From assembly GCF_021155765.1 (NCBI RefSeq), contig NC_060112.1, forward strand, positions 8,494,001-8,558,000: a DNA stretch of 64,000 nucleotides, in the 5' to 3' direction. The DNA is from Diprion similis (Eukaryota; Arthropoda; Insecta; Hymenoptera; Diprionidae). Both the position numbers and the translations under genes were made by a program. The notes beneath the pieces were generated by a model. It saw only the letters and a program-made list of their open reading frames with translations. It searched no databases and was not told where the DNA came from. Positions 1-13,700 of the stretch are shown piece after piece (position 1 is the first letter of the stretch; every line of letters begins with the position of its first letter).

Positions 1-4
1 TCAC

Positions 5-730
5 CTGTGCCTACGATGCGTGGCAACACTCCGGCTTTCAGTTTAATACTTGTCCCCATTATCCTATACCTCAACCAGTTTTCAGCATCCTCTTCTAGCT
101 ATAAAAATTTAATATGATGAAAAATCATACTTTTTCAAGCTCTCACTTAATTAAGCTGGTATTTACTACTGGGTATCAATCACATACAGTTCTTTAGAAG
201 TGGTTAATCGATCCTAATGACAATGAGCTAGGAGTCAAGGTGACTTGGAGTAAGTGTGAGGTAACTGAAGAGTAATTTTAATTTTTTGTACTCTGCGATA
301 AAATGTAAATAGCAATGGATGTGCATCACTCATATTCATGTTTTCAAAATTATGAAAAGTAGTGATACATGTGTTTTGTTTCTGTCTAAGAATAATATTA
401 TTGTTTCGAAATTTTCAAACTCATAACCTCAATAATTATACATCGGAGGTATGTTAAAATATTCTCTCTTTGAATATGGTCAAAAGCAGATTTGGCAACT
501 CGATGTTCACGCCTAATAGTTCAACTTACGTTAAAATGATCTCCACAACAATAGACGCTAGATACATGGTTGAAGTAAACATCTTTGCCTGTTCTACCGA
601 CTGCTTCGGCCCATTGTTTTCGGACAGCAGTTCCCTGTGGTAATTTAATGAATGCTTTTAAAGGCTGGTCAAAGCTATTTGACGAACATCCAGGTACAAA
701 ACACTTTTTATGCCATTTACGTGAGCTCAT
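5..730 (-). CDS. THAP-domain zinc-finger protein, 5' part (exons 1 and 2, runs off left edge)
   Basis: Exon 1 (730 down to 530) starts at an ATG and encodes 67 residues that form a THAP domain, a C2CH zinc-binding DNA-binding module. Seen: the CFVPGC pair near residue 10, a QWAEAV segment, and the closing C-x2-H-F of CCGDHF. A GTAAGT donor follows at 529. Exon 2 (98 down to 5) follows an AG acceptor, keeps phase 0 and reads LEEDAENWLRYRIMG, then KLKAGVLPRIV, the stretch that usually follows the Cys/His core in THAP proteins. It ends at a GTGA donor at the window edge. Later exons are outside, so the C-terminal part is unknown. THAP proteins include transcription regulators and relatives of P-element transposase, and I cannot tell which this is. 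The THAP assignment is secure and the exon 2 join is likely. Confidence 0.82.
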
Positions 731-1787
731 TTTTGGATTATAGACCCCAAGTGCCCTATCTCAGATACGTCTGTGCACTTTAATCAATCACAACAATTTC
801 GCGCACTTTCGTGACTGACTTCATGGAGCGCAATTCTGACGGCAGCGGAACGGCGGCAACGTTGCAACTGTGTGTATGCATACATAATGGTTCACACGTA
901 TGCATAATGCTTGCAGCGTTTATATGCACCTTAACCGCGCTTCGCGCCATCGCGCCTATGCGAACCCAGCCTAAAAGGAAACATATCGGGTAATCAGATG
1001 TATAGCGGGGGAACAGACTTATCTTTCTGTACACGCGAAGCTACCTCTAGATCACTGATCGTGTATAGTAGAGATCAGTGCTGTAGATCCTAAGTCTAGA
1101 TCCGGGCAAACATCTCGTCGTGCTGTCTAGCGGAGAAAGCACGTACTGTTTGAATATTTCGATTTCAGAGCCATTTCCATTTGAACGTAGACGTTGACGT
1201 CGAGTTGATCCTCCTTCTCTCTGCCCTCTGTACTTTCGGTAGCGTGTCGGACTTGTGTACTTCTTTATTAGTGGTGTAGTTGGCGTTTAACTGAAATTTA
1301 ATGTAGCGCTTTAGTTTGGAAGGTTATGGATTAAAGGTTCAGGGTGTGGCATCAAATTGTGATTTACAAAACAATGCAAATTTATCAAACGTATTATGCT
1401 ATGTATAATCACTAACCGATTACGACAATTACTGTCGACGACGTGCAAAGGTGTTTCTTCTTCACGTTACAGTTTTGACACTTGATACAGTCCCACTCTT
1501 TCACCCAACTGACAATATTTCATTGAATATACACATATACGTAACACAATTATACTTCATAGAACTTGTTTCATTGCATTGTAAAAGTAGAAGAAGCATC
1601 ACTGAAGTATCATCAACTAGTTATAAAGTTGAGAAAAATTTCATGATGTGCTAAGATAGCAAGTGGTCCACTAAAGTGGACGGTGGTTGTTCACGAGGTG
1701 TTGCGTACAATCTTTCCTCGTAATGTCAAGTAAATAATTCTATGTGGGATGTTTTCCACTTCTCCCACTCCGCACGAGTTCACCGAA
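731..1787. promoter_or_regulatory. Intergenic region between two divergent genes, presumed bidirectional promoter
   Basis: About 1 kb separates the start codons of the minus-strand THAP gene and plus-strand Sbf. It must hold both 5' leaders and promoters. The part from about 800 to 1260 is more GC- and CpG-rich than its flanks. I see no convincing TATA box and no coding exon. Short open frames at 780-1034 and 811-993 overlap on opposite strands and match nothing I know. Confidence 0.45.
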
Positions 1788-4700
1788 ATGTCTCGGTTGG
1801 CCGACTACTTCGTTGTCGTCGGTTACGATCACGAGAAAGAAAGTAAGTCACCATTTCAATACTATAAATAAATTTCATCTATCAATTGCTACAACTACCC
1901 TCTCGTTTCAAACTCAAAGTTAAAATGCTGCACAAAAAGTTGAGACCGAATGAATGTACGTATGTATAATATATTATGACTTACCTCCATATTTGATCTA
2001 TGCATGAATTAGTTGCTCAATGTGTATCTCAACGTCTATTCAAAACAAATACTTTGATTGTACAGCTGTGGAAAATACTGTCGCTTTACGGCAATAATTT
2101 TGTATTACTGGTACAACTGTCATGCAAGTGGTTTGGGAGATTATCGTAAAAGTATTTTCAGCTGTCTAATACCATTTCTTCATGCAAACAGCAGTCTAAT
2201 GCTTGCACTTTGGTTTGCGGCAAGGTATTCAAATGCAAATAGCAAATTAGCATCTTGAAAAGTCTCAGTATTACATGATATGTTTGCCATAAGTCCCTCA
2301 TATTTGGCTGTACAACAAATGTGAAAGAACTTCTAACACAGAGCATCTGTTATAATAATACTCGTTGTACCAAAAAGTGCTTTTAGTTTTACTGCAACAA
2401 ATTGGCTTGTTTATCGCATATTCTTCGCATATTATTACCACGCGACGAATGCTTATACTCACCATTCTTGTATGTAATGTGAATATTTTCACAGGGAGTG
2501 GGATAAGCAATGGGATAATCCTGCAAAGGTTTCCCAAAAAAGACTGGCCAGATACACCTTTCATCGAAGGAATAGAATGGGTGAGAAGTTTCGTTAAAAT
2601 TACCAATTATTAATGCTGAAACTTGAAACAAGCTCTTTGAAAGTGGAAGATATCTAAAATATTCAATTAAGTTTGAGAAAATATATAATAATTTATAGTT
2701 CCGATCATACATCTTTCAATGTTCTATTGAAGTTTAGATATGAAATTGACCGCCATACTTATGTAGTCATTCTTGCTGATTATTATTTTAGTTTTGTCAA
2801 CCGCAAGGATGGGCGCTGTCCACGGACAGACAGGAGCCTCGTTTTTTCGTATCCATTCTAACAGACATCGATGCAAATCGTCATTATTGCGCTTGTATGT
2901 GCTTCAATGAAACAGTTTCTATAACACCCAGTAAACCAGTCGATGAAGAGGAAGACCCTGTAGACGGAGACAACCGTACTTTAGCCAGGAGTATTCCTGC
3001 AATTACTCATCACAGTATTATGTATGCTCCAAAATGTCTGGTGCTGGTTTCCAGGCTTGATTACATCGAAACATTTAGAGTATGTCATTTGAGAAACTTT
3101 TTAATAATTGTAATTTTTTTGCATCCGGACAGATTCCTCTAGACATAGCATTCAGGTTATAGGTTGCGATTTAAAAATTATGCATGTTGCATCTTTGAAA
3201 CACCTTTAAAAATGTTGAACACAGAACTGCCTCGGAATCATATACACAGTTTATGTGGAAAATTTGGGTGTACCATTGGAAACGCTGGTTGGAAATATTC
3301 TTGGATGTATACAAGTACCTCCTGCCGGTGGGCCGCAAGTTCGCTTCAGTATTGGAGCAGGGGATCGTCAGGCACTCCAACCACCCATCAGCCCTTCGCT
3401 TCCCATCACTGACACGAGTGTCAATTTACTATTCCAACAACTTGGTAAATTTCTAATTCTTATCATGACAAACCTATGTAACAGTGAGAAAAGGCTTAGT
3501 AATCACCTGAGTTACTTAAATGCTATTCATTTGCAGGTATTCGTAATGTGCTTGTGCTCTTTTGCGGAGTTATGACTGAACACAAAATTCTATTCCACTC
3601 GGCGAGTTATTCCCGGTTGACGGAGGGATGCCGAGCTCTCACTGCATTAATGTACCCGTTTCGATATACCCATGTTTACATTCCACTGCTACCAGCTGCT
3701 TTGGTCGAGGTTTTAAGTACACCTACCCCATTTATAATGGGTGTCCACAGTTCGCTTAAGTACGAGGTTGCCGAACTGGTAGGTATTATTGCTAGTTTGA
3801 GGTTCGAAATATGCTGTGCGAATTTCTTACAGTAATGGTTGTACAGTATTGTTACAAGTTTGAGGTAAAGAGGTCCAATTATAGAAAAAGTTTTTTTCAG
3901 ATGGATGTCATAGTGGCCGATCTGGATGGCGGCTCTATAACTGTACCTGATGGAGTATCGCTGTCGTTACTCCCAGAGCCTCTTTTGTCGCAAACTCAAG
4001 ATGCATTGTCACTTGTTCTTCAACCAGAATTGAGCTGTGCTGACTACGCTTTTCCTCCGCTAGCAACAAGAGCACCACATCCTCCCATGCTAGATAAAGA
4101 ACTTCGAGCTGTATTTATGCGCACATTTGCTCAGCTTTTACAAGGCTATCGAAGTTGCCTGACTTTGATACGAATTCATCCAAAGCCTGTCATAACTTTT
4201 CACAAGGTATGGTATATTAAGACAGATATTATTATTGTTCTTATTATTTTTTTTTTTTTACAGAAGAAAAAAGTCATCTAATTTACTTCTTGGTATCACT
4301 ACAATTTCAATTCTAATTTAGGACTAGTAGCAAGTCACGGTTTAGAAAGCTGTTTCAAATATTTTCTACAACATTAATGTATAAACCACTTTATTTAACT
4401 ACAAAATTCAATTCAACTTAAAAATCTACGAACACCATGGTAATCAATATTTTTCCTAAGTGATTCCCAATCTGAAAAAACATTTCTCTAAAAAGAATAG
4501 GATTATTTAAATTTTGTAAACACAATTATTGGATTCTGATAAAAATATTTGTTATAATTATCAGAGATATAATTATGTTATTTTTGACAGCTGACATCCT
4601 TGGAAAAAGTTTAGTGCCAGTTGCTTCTAAATTGGTTTTTAAAATTGCAAGATTTGTGAAAGTAGTCACATTTTTTATGAGAATGAAAATTAAATTTGAT

Positions 4701-7700
4701 TATAAAATTCCAATCAATGACATAACGATAGTTTTTGTTTTTCTTCGATAAAGTTTTGCTAGACGACAACAGCATTGAGTCAACAATATTTAATCAGTAG
4801 TGACAGTAAACTTTTAAACTTTTATCAATCAGTTATTTTTTTCTGGTGTGTTGATTTTGTTTAAAGATAGCTCCATGGCTATAGCTCTTAAAATTTCTCC
4901 ACAGTAAAATAAATCTAATTTTTGCTTGTAGGCTGCATTTTTGGGAGAACGAGGCTTAACCGATTGCGATTTTACAACAAGGGTTCTCGATTGCATGTTC
5001 TTCACATCATTTATAGTTGAACGAGGGCCACCATGGCGACCTTGCGATGTTTGGGACGAACTGCATAGTAATCTTAGTGATCACCTTAAACAAGAAGCAC
5101 AGGATCATCGTAAGTATTTTCCTTACATGATGGGTGATTTACTAGCAGCAAGGTTACTACGAAAGTATTAGGGAACAGTAGTTACTTTTCGCAAGAGATT
5201 CTTTAGCTTCAAAAAAATATCCTACACTTTTCAGGATTGCTATTGACTCACATTCAAGAGTTGGCTCAGCAGCTGTACACAAATGAAAACCCAAATCCTC
5301 AACCCTATGTACAGAAGATTCTTAAGCCACCTGAAGGAGCATTTGCTAGAATTCACCAACCACCATTGCCGCATATCAATTGTGATCAAGTACAGGCAAT
5401 AATAGATGAAGGACTGGCTAAGAATAATCTCAAAGTTAGGTATGCTCTGACGTCCGAATAACTGTATTATAAAGTATATTCATCGATATTTTTTAATTTA
5501 TCGGCTTCTATTCTCAGAGCATTGAAATGATGAGTAACGATTCTTTTTTTTCTAGATTATCTTCATTGAGGCCAATTCAGCCACGAATAGTTCCTATGGG
5601 GCCTCATATCTCAATAATCCATGACACTAGACATTTAGTAAGTAACTCGGCACGAAGACTGGAAGTATTGCGTAATTGTATAAACTGTATATTTGAGAAC
5701 AAAATATCCGACGCAAGAAAAACGTTTCCTGCAGTATTAAGAGCTCTAAAAAGCAAGGCAGCCAGATTGGCACTCTGTATGGAGTTGGCGCAGCATGTTG
5801 TTGGCAATAAAGCAATGCTTGAACATCAACAATTCGATCTTGTGGTACGGCTAATGAACTGCGCTCTACAAGACGATTCTTCAATGGATGAACATGGAGT
5901 AGCTGCGGCATTACTGCCTCTGGCAACAGCTTTCTGTAGGAAATTATGTACTGGAATAATACAATTCGCATATACTTGCATCCAAGAACACGCGGTGTGG
6001 CAAAACCAGCAATTCTGGGAATCTGCATTTTACCTTGATGTTCAAAAAGATATCAAACGTTTGTACTTCCCTGGTGAAAACACAGGTCAAAGGTCATTTA
6101 ACGATAACATGCTCAGTCCTATTAGCCCACGAGACACCAAAGAGTTCCCATTTAAAGACCGATCGTCCATGTACCGAGTTCAAGAACCTTCAGCTTTAGA
6201 AATAGCTGCCGAACAGATGAGGATCTGGTCAAGTATAGATGCGGAAAAACAACGCGAGTTAATAATTAGCGAGGAAAGCACCATGTACAGCCAAGCTATA
6301 CACTATGCCAACAGAATGGTGTACCTATTAGTTCCATTAGATATTGGAGCCAAGGCTCACCGACAAGACAATGTTTATGATGACGAACGTGCGAGCAATA
6401 GCATCACTAATAGGTATGCACTGTAAAAACTGATGTACATGAGCACACTTTGTCTTATGAAGATTTAATATTTGTTATTTCCCTGCCAGAAAACTAAAGC
6501 TGTATAATAATCGCCATTGCTTACTAGGTCTATTCAATTAATTATCGCGTCATGTTTGATCAACAGTGTAGCTAGTGACAGTGGCGATGCAGAATCAGGG
6601 TTTGAAGAAGCCGACCCTCGTGAGACTGGAGTTGCGGTAATACGTATGGTTTCTCGATTCGTAGACAGAGTTTGTACAGAGGGTGGCGTTAGTGCTGAGC
6701 ATGTCAGATGCCTTCATCAAATGGTACCAGGCGTCGTACACATGCATATCGAAACTCTTGAAGCTGTCCATCGAGAGAGCAAACGTCTACCACCCATTCA
6801 AAAAGTAGGATATTTGCGAGCTAAAATTTATATTCCAAAACTTATAAATTGCTTCTTGGTAACTTATATGAGTTGTAAAGAGGATTTACTAGTAGTTATG
6901 TTTATTTCTATAAAATCACTTTTAGTCATATGTTTCAAGTTTTATACGTTTTTTACTTTTGTATTAAAAAATTCTTATCAGAGTTTCAGAATTAACTCAA
7001 TTGATGTTTGGAGATGATGGAAACTCTCTTTTTTTTTCTTTTTTTTTAAACTTAATCTTTATTGCTAGTCGTTTTTACTTCAAATCTGTGATCGAAGTAG
7101 GTGGCTTCACGTTATTGCTGTGTATGCAGAGGATACACTTTTTTTTCATCTTTTTCGATTTATGGTATCGCTGGCAGCCCTGACTCAATCTCTACTCTAT
7201 TTGCAGCCAAAGATCCTAACTCCAAATATGTTACCTGGAGAAGAAATAATAATGGATGGCTTACGAGTATATCTGTTACCTGATGGCAGAGAAGAAGGTT
7301 CCGCAGGTCTACCAAAAGCTCCGCCTCTATTGCCAGCTGAAGGAGCTATATTTTTGACAAATTATCGGATAGTTTTTAAGGGAACTCCTTGTGATCCCTT
7401 CGGTAAGTTATATCTAATTTATAACATGGTTTTATAAACTTGCCTTTTGGGTATTACAAAATACTCTATAAAAAAATGTCATGTCTATGGAATATGTGTG
7501 TGTGTGCGTGTGTGTGTGTGTGATATATCCCTATATATCTTCAACACAGTTTTGAATTCCTACTCACAATAATCCTGGCTATGTCCTTATTTAGATTTAT
7601 TTTGAAACATGTAAATTCTAAAAGTAACCGAGAATCAAACTGATTAACTTAGTTACTCATTAGAAACTCGGTTATTTTAAATTTAATTTTACCAGTATAA

Positions 7701-10700
7701 CATCGTTAGCTACCACAATCACGAATAAATATAAAAACAGGAAAAATCTGGAATTCTTAAAAATATTTAGAAATTGGAGTTCGTTAGGGAGATTAAAGAA
7801 ATGCTACCTACTGCATTGCTCTAAATCTAGACAATTCGGGATCCTAGATAAAGTTACCCCATTTTTAATTTAATAGAAAAGATGGACAGAAGTTAAGTTT
7901 GATTTTATACACAGAACGTAGATCCAAACATAGAGATGATCATAAAGAATATTGTAATAAATACAAAAAGTAACTATGATTTCAATTGATCCACGAGGTT
8001 GAATTAAGTACACGCTTTTTGAGATAGTGTTTCTTACTTTCAATCCAGAAGCAATCAGAGCATGTTTAAGTACGTGCAAAAAATTTTCTGTTTATTTTAT
8101 CATTAATGATTAATTCCATCTTATATTTGATTTGAATAATCTTGGAAAAGCCGGGAAACTTTCAGCGTAATATTCGTTTCACATGATCCTTTTTCGTTAG
8201 TCTAGAGAAGAGTAGGAAAGTATATCTGTTAGAATGAGAAAATATCCAAGATAGAAAAGTGAGGGATGAGATGTTTTTCTTTTGCCTCTCGTGTTCAATC
8301 TAATTTAATACTTCGTATAAGTGGGGTTTGTTTCCAAACTGAAGTTTGGGAGTGATGATTCTAATCACGTCTAGCTACCTAGTTTTCAGATGATTACGTA
8401 CCAGGTTTGTTGATTATCTGTAAGTATAAGCATGTACCCATGTTATGCTTGTCCTTCCAATAGTTTTTCCAATTACTTGATGTTTTAATTTCAAAGTTTA
8501 TTTCTTTATTCTTCAGTTTTCTTGTGTATTGATTTATGTGATCAGAATTATTAGTAATTCAACGTCCAATCTAGACGGATTATCTCTATTTCCATTGAAT
8601 TGTTTTATTGGTGCTCATGCCTTTACTGTTGATGTAATTGTTTTGACTTCTTTTTTACTAGCCTGTGAGCAGTTGGTGGTCCGAGCTTTCCCAGTAACAT
8701 CGTTGACAAAGGAGAAGAAAGTTACAGCTCCGCATTTGGCTCATTTAGACCAATGCCTCCAAGAAGGCTTGCAACTACGATCGTGTACTTTTCAACTGAT
8801 AAAACTAGCTTTTGATGAAGAAGTGACTGCAGAAAATATTGATACATTTAAGAAACTGGTTCATAAAGAGCGGTATCCTCCACATATCTTTCATCACTTT
8901 GCATTCAATGGTCAAGTGATGGTAACACAAACTACTCATCACAAGGGCAAAGAGAAAAATGCAACTCTCAAGTAAGTAGTGTTTCAGTAAGCATATTCTT
9001 GTCAAATCCTACTAAGTTACGTAAAAATAAATGTATTCCAATACTTTAGGGGCTTCGCGAAGAAAACACTTCTGAAAACTGCGCGCAAGGCAGGATTCAA
9101 ACCCAAGCCATCCTCCAAAAGGCAGAAATATGTTCTACCAAATATGAATTTGACAAGTAACAATAAATACATGACTTCACCTGGCAGAATGAGTCTCCCT
9201 GTTACAGATAATACGGATTTGAGCCACGACGATGATTTGAGCAGTGAGTAATATTAGTCTGATACAAAATGAATTGTTCAGGAAAGCATTCTACTTATAG
9301 CATCAACTTTTTTTAAAAAAAGAAATATTTTCATAATATTCATGAGGATTCTCGACTCACTGTCATACCTGAAGCACCCATTATATTATACCTAAAATAT
9401 AATAAATATAGGTATAGTGATGCAACATGATATTAACTTCTACATCGATCTATATGAATTATCTAGTCCATTGTATCACAAACAGATTTTCAAAATCTAT
9501 TCAGGTGTGTTATAATATTTTGTAACATCATAGGTCTAAAGATAGTGAGCCAGCAGTTTTGCCAAAATGTGATGAAGATTCACTCTGTTTAGATCATTGA
9601 CAACTATATTTGAGAGGTTTTTCTATATCGTTTCTAGAATGAAATATGAAGCGACATTAACTAGGTAGTTTTTAATGACATACAGGTAGTTTGTAACAAT
9701 ACATCAATTTTAAATTGTAATTTTTAACTTTACAGTTGACGAATTTGAGATTCCTGGAATCATGCCACAGCTCCCAACAGATGCAAAGACCCTAGAACGC
9801 CTGTCTGAACGAAGCTATGTCAGAGACTGGTATCGGCTGGGATTATGCCCGAGTAGTCCACAGAATAACCGACGAAATGAACCTTTTCGCTTGTCTTCTG
9901 TAAACTGTGCATACATGATGTGCAGGAGCTACCCGGCCCTCTTAATAGTTCCTAATAGCGTAACAGATGAAAGTATTCGGAGGTTCTGCCGTTTGTACAG
10001 ACATAGTAGAATTCCAGCTATTACGTGGCGACATCCCAGAACGAAAGCTCTATTAATAAGAGGTGCAGGTTACCATGGCAAAGGTGTAATGGGAATGCTG
10101 AAGGCGCATCCATCATCAACTGGGAACATCAAAGGTTCGTATTCAGAATATCGATTTTTCTACAGAATCCTCGAAGAGTGTTATGCATAAATCTCTTTTC
10201 CATTGTTCAAGTAATTATAGTAATGGAATCAATCAATCATTTTTTACTTTCAAATAGCTACATCTTCTGAAAGTACGTCGTCATTAGAGCAAGAAAAATA
10301 CATGATGGCACTGGTCGCAGCAACTCCACTTTCTGTATTGCGACAAGGTTCTGCTTGGGGCATGTCTGATAGCTCCCTTAGCATAGATTCGTTGTTTTTG
10401 GCTGCTGAAGACCGTAATGCAACACCTGAACAATCAAGACGGAATCCTTTTAATAAGGCCATTGGCACACTTGGGTATGTATCTCAGTACTCACTATGAT
10501 ATTACGAATGGAAATGTTTGTAGCAATCTCATTGTGCACGATGTAGAAGCACTTATATGTATGTACATATAAATATTCGTTCATCCTTAGTTAACTCTCA
10601 GTTTATACATTCGATACAATCTTCATAAAAGATGCAATATCTTTTAGTAACTTGGGATTGTTTATTCTAATTTTCTTTCATTCACAAGTTATATTTACTT

Positions 10701-13700
10701 TTAAAGTTTATTGAATAATTTATATTAAGTATCGCACATATCTAAGTACTGTGTTGTGCGCTAAGCATGTGCTTTGTATTTATTCTCATTGTCCGATTAG
10801 ATGGTATTGCTTGCCTGATTCTGCGCTCTCTAACTTAGAATGTTCCCAAGATCATCGGGTGGCAAAGGGCCTAAAAACTTTGGACGTTGGGGTTCTCTTA
10901 AGGACAAAAGGCATAGTTCGCAGGCTTCTCTTACGACGGTCAATCAGCGTGGTACCGTCCGACATTCTGCAGATTCAGACAGTGGAACTGAGTGTGTGCA
11001 CACATTTCAACGTGCGGCGCTTTATATTCTTGGTGAAAAGGCTCACATGAAGGTAAAGTTTAAAAGCGGTTTATCAATAAAATTTAAATTATTCACGTAA
11101 CTTTCATTTTCAAGAGGATAGGAAAATTATTCTAGCGTGGCGGCCCCATTTCAGATTTAAGTCAATTCTGCAAGTTCTTTATTCATAAAGTTTCTTCTGT
11201 CGATTCATTTTTGTGATTATGGTACTTTGTAATGATAGTATATTATTTTGCACTGTCAATACTTCCTCTTTTCCTAGCATTAGAAGTGGTTCTTTCCACT
11301 TCATCTTTCAGATTAATGTGAGCTATATGTTTTACTAAAATTGTACAATGAAAAAATGTTAGCGTAATATGGTTACCGGTGAGTAGTCAATGCGATATTT
11401 ACTTCACATAATTCAGTTCAACGTCTTGAATGCTTCCAACTGTTATGATGATATACCTATATACTCTTCTCCTATTACAGGGAGTTAAGGCCGAATCTGC
11501 ACCAAAAACAGACTTTATACCGGTCGAATATTTTGATGTGAGACATACAAAAGCTGCTTTCAAAAAACTGATGAGAGCCTGTGTGCCCAGTTCACTAAAT
11601 CCAGAACCCGAGCAAAGCTTCTTCAAGTAAGTAAAATTTAAACGAGGTTAAATCGTTTTAGTGTCTGTTTCTGAAAATTGCATTGTCTTTAAGTAATTTT
11701 ACACCATATCTACATCACAGCTGCATTAATATCGGAAATTTGAAGTATAATGTATTAATAGCCATGTAAAACTGAAGTACATAAAACCTGCATCTGTTTA
11801 CAGGTTGATTGAAAGCTCCGAATGGTTACAGCAATTACAGAGCACAATGCAACTGGCGGGTGCTGTAATAGATTTGATGGATGTACAAGGTTCTTCCGTA
11901 ACTCTTTGTCTAGAAGATGGCTGGGACACAACAGCTACAGTCTGTTCGATAGCCCAAGTGTGTCTGGATCCTCATTATAGAACGATCGATGGATTTAGAG
12001 TTTTAATAGAAAAAGAATGGCTTGGATTTGGCCATAGATTTGGGCATCGAAGTAATCTTGCAGTAAATTCGCAAACGACCAATTTCACACCTACATTTCT
12101 TCAATTCTTGGACATCGTGCATCAGATACAAAAACAGTTTCCCCTAGCGTTTGAGTTCAATGATTACTACCTCCGGTTTCTCGCTTATCATTCAGTATCT
12201 TGTCGTTTTAGAACATTTCTGTTAGATTGTGAATTTGATAGAGTAGAATGCGGTATTACCGCTGTTGAGGACAAACGGGGTTCATTAACTAGTCATCATA
12301 AAGGAGTTGACACCGGAAGCGATGACGAAACTGTGTATCCTGGTGGAAGGTTAGCAGGAACAAATACCGGATCTAATCTTGGCCAGAGTATATTCGATTA
12401 CATCGAAAAACAGCATGCCAGGTCACCGTTGTTCTACAACTTTATGTATACTCCAAATACAGAACATCCAGTAAGTTGTTCTTTTCATGGCCGAATACTG
12501 TAGTAGACAATTTCTCTTGAACGATGTCAATTTTGACAATTTGACATAAAAAAAAAATTTGAATAAATTTTCATTCTCACCTTGTTCACTACTCAAAACA
12601 TTCGCTTGATCATAACTTGTATAATAGAGTTTGTGTCATGTGTAGGTTCTTCGGCCAGCATCTCACCTACCCAGTTTAGAAATTTGGCAGTATTATTTAG
12701 ACGAGGAACTGGCGCATGGACCGGGATACGATCTTGAAGTATTGCAGCTAGATTCTGAACAAGAAGAGGAGGCTGAAGCTGCGGATGGAATCGTCAAAAG
12801 TAATCGGAAAGTTGTCACTCTTGGGTAGGTATTGAAAAAAGTGATAACTAATTATCTCCAATTATAGAGTAAGAAAGTAAACAGGCGCATAATATTTAAC
12901 TGCAATGTTTACCGTAAAGTGGCGAATTGAAATAATGAGATATGTTTTTTCGCACTTATTTCGGAAATCTTAATGCTGTGTGGTAATCAGTTTATGTTAA
13001 CTCCAACTAATAGCATTCGACATTGTTCTCTAGATATGATGGAATAAGCACTATGGTACCGGATCAGTTCTCACATTTATTGGAGGAAATCCATAAACTT
13101 GAGACCGAACTTGGCCATTTACCACAAAAGTGGAAAGTATTGTGGGATAAACTGGAGTTGCCCAACACCGATTCTCTTACGGTAAGGGCAGATAGTTTAC
13201 TATTGATTTATTGTACGAGTGATCACTCTTAACTTTAGCACCATCGCAGAAGAATAGCAAAGGTCATCCATTTTTATACCAAGAATAGACAGTAGTTATT
13301 TAATCATTTTCATAAATGAGCATCAAGCTCCTTCACTACTTCCTTCTATGAACATAATAGAGAAACGATTAGATTTCGTGAACGTCGATGAGTATGTAGA
13401 GTCACGCATGAGTCGTGTACTTTAAAGTCCATCTAAATTTGACCATATCACTTGTGCATATTCCACTTATGTATCGGTTTTCAAACTCATCTTCATTTCA
13501 GCGCCATGCGTCATTCAGCACAGCCTTAGTGAGATATCATGGTCGGTTAATCCACAAACGGTCCACTTTAGAACTTCTCTTAAGAGGTAAAATGGCTGGG
13601 GGTAACACAGCTGGAAATGAAAGTTCTGTATACACTCATCCACACAGGTAAGAAAATGATTACAGCGGAATCGTATTTATTTGACCTTCAGTTATTCTAT

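Noticed and set aside
780..1034. Overlapping open frames on both strands between the THAP gene and Sbf
   Set aside because: No domain, no splice context, and located where both promoters must lie.
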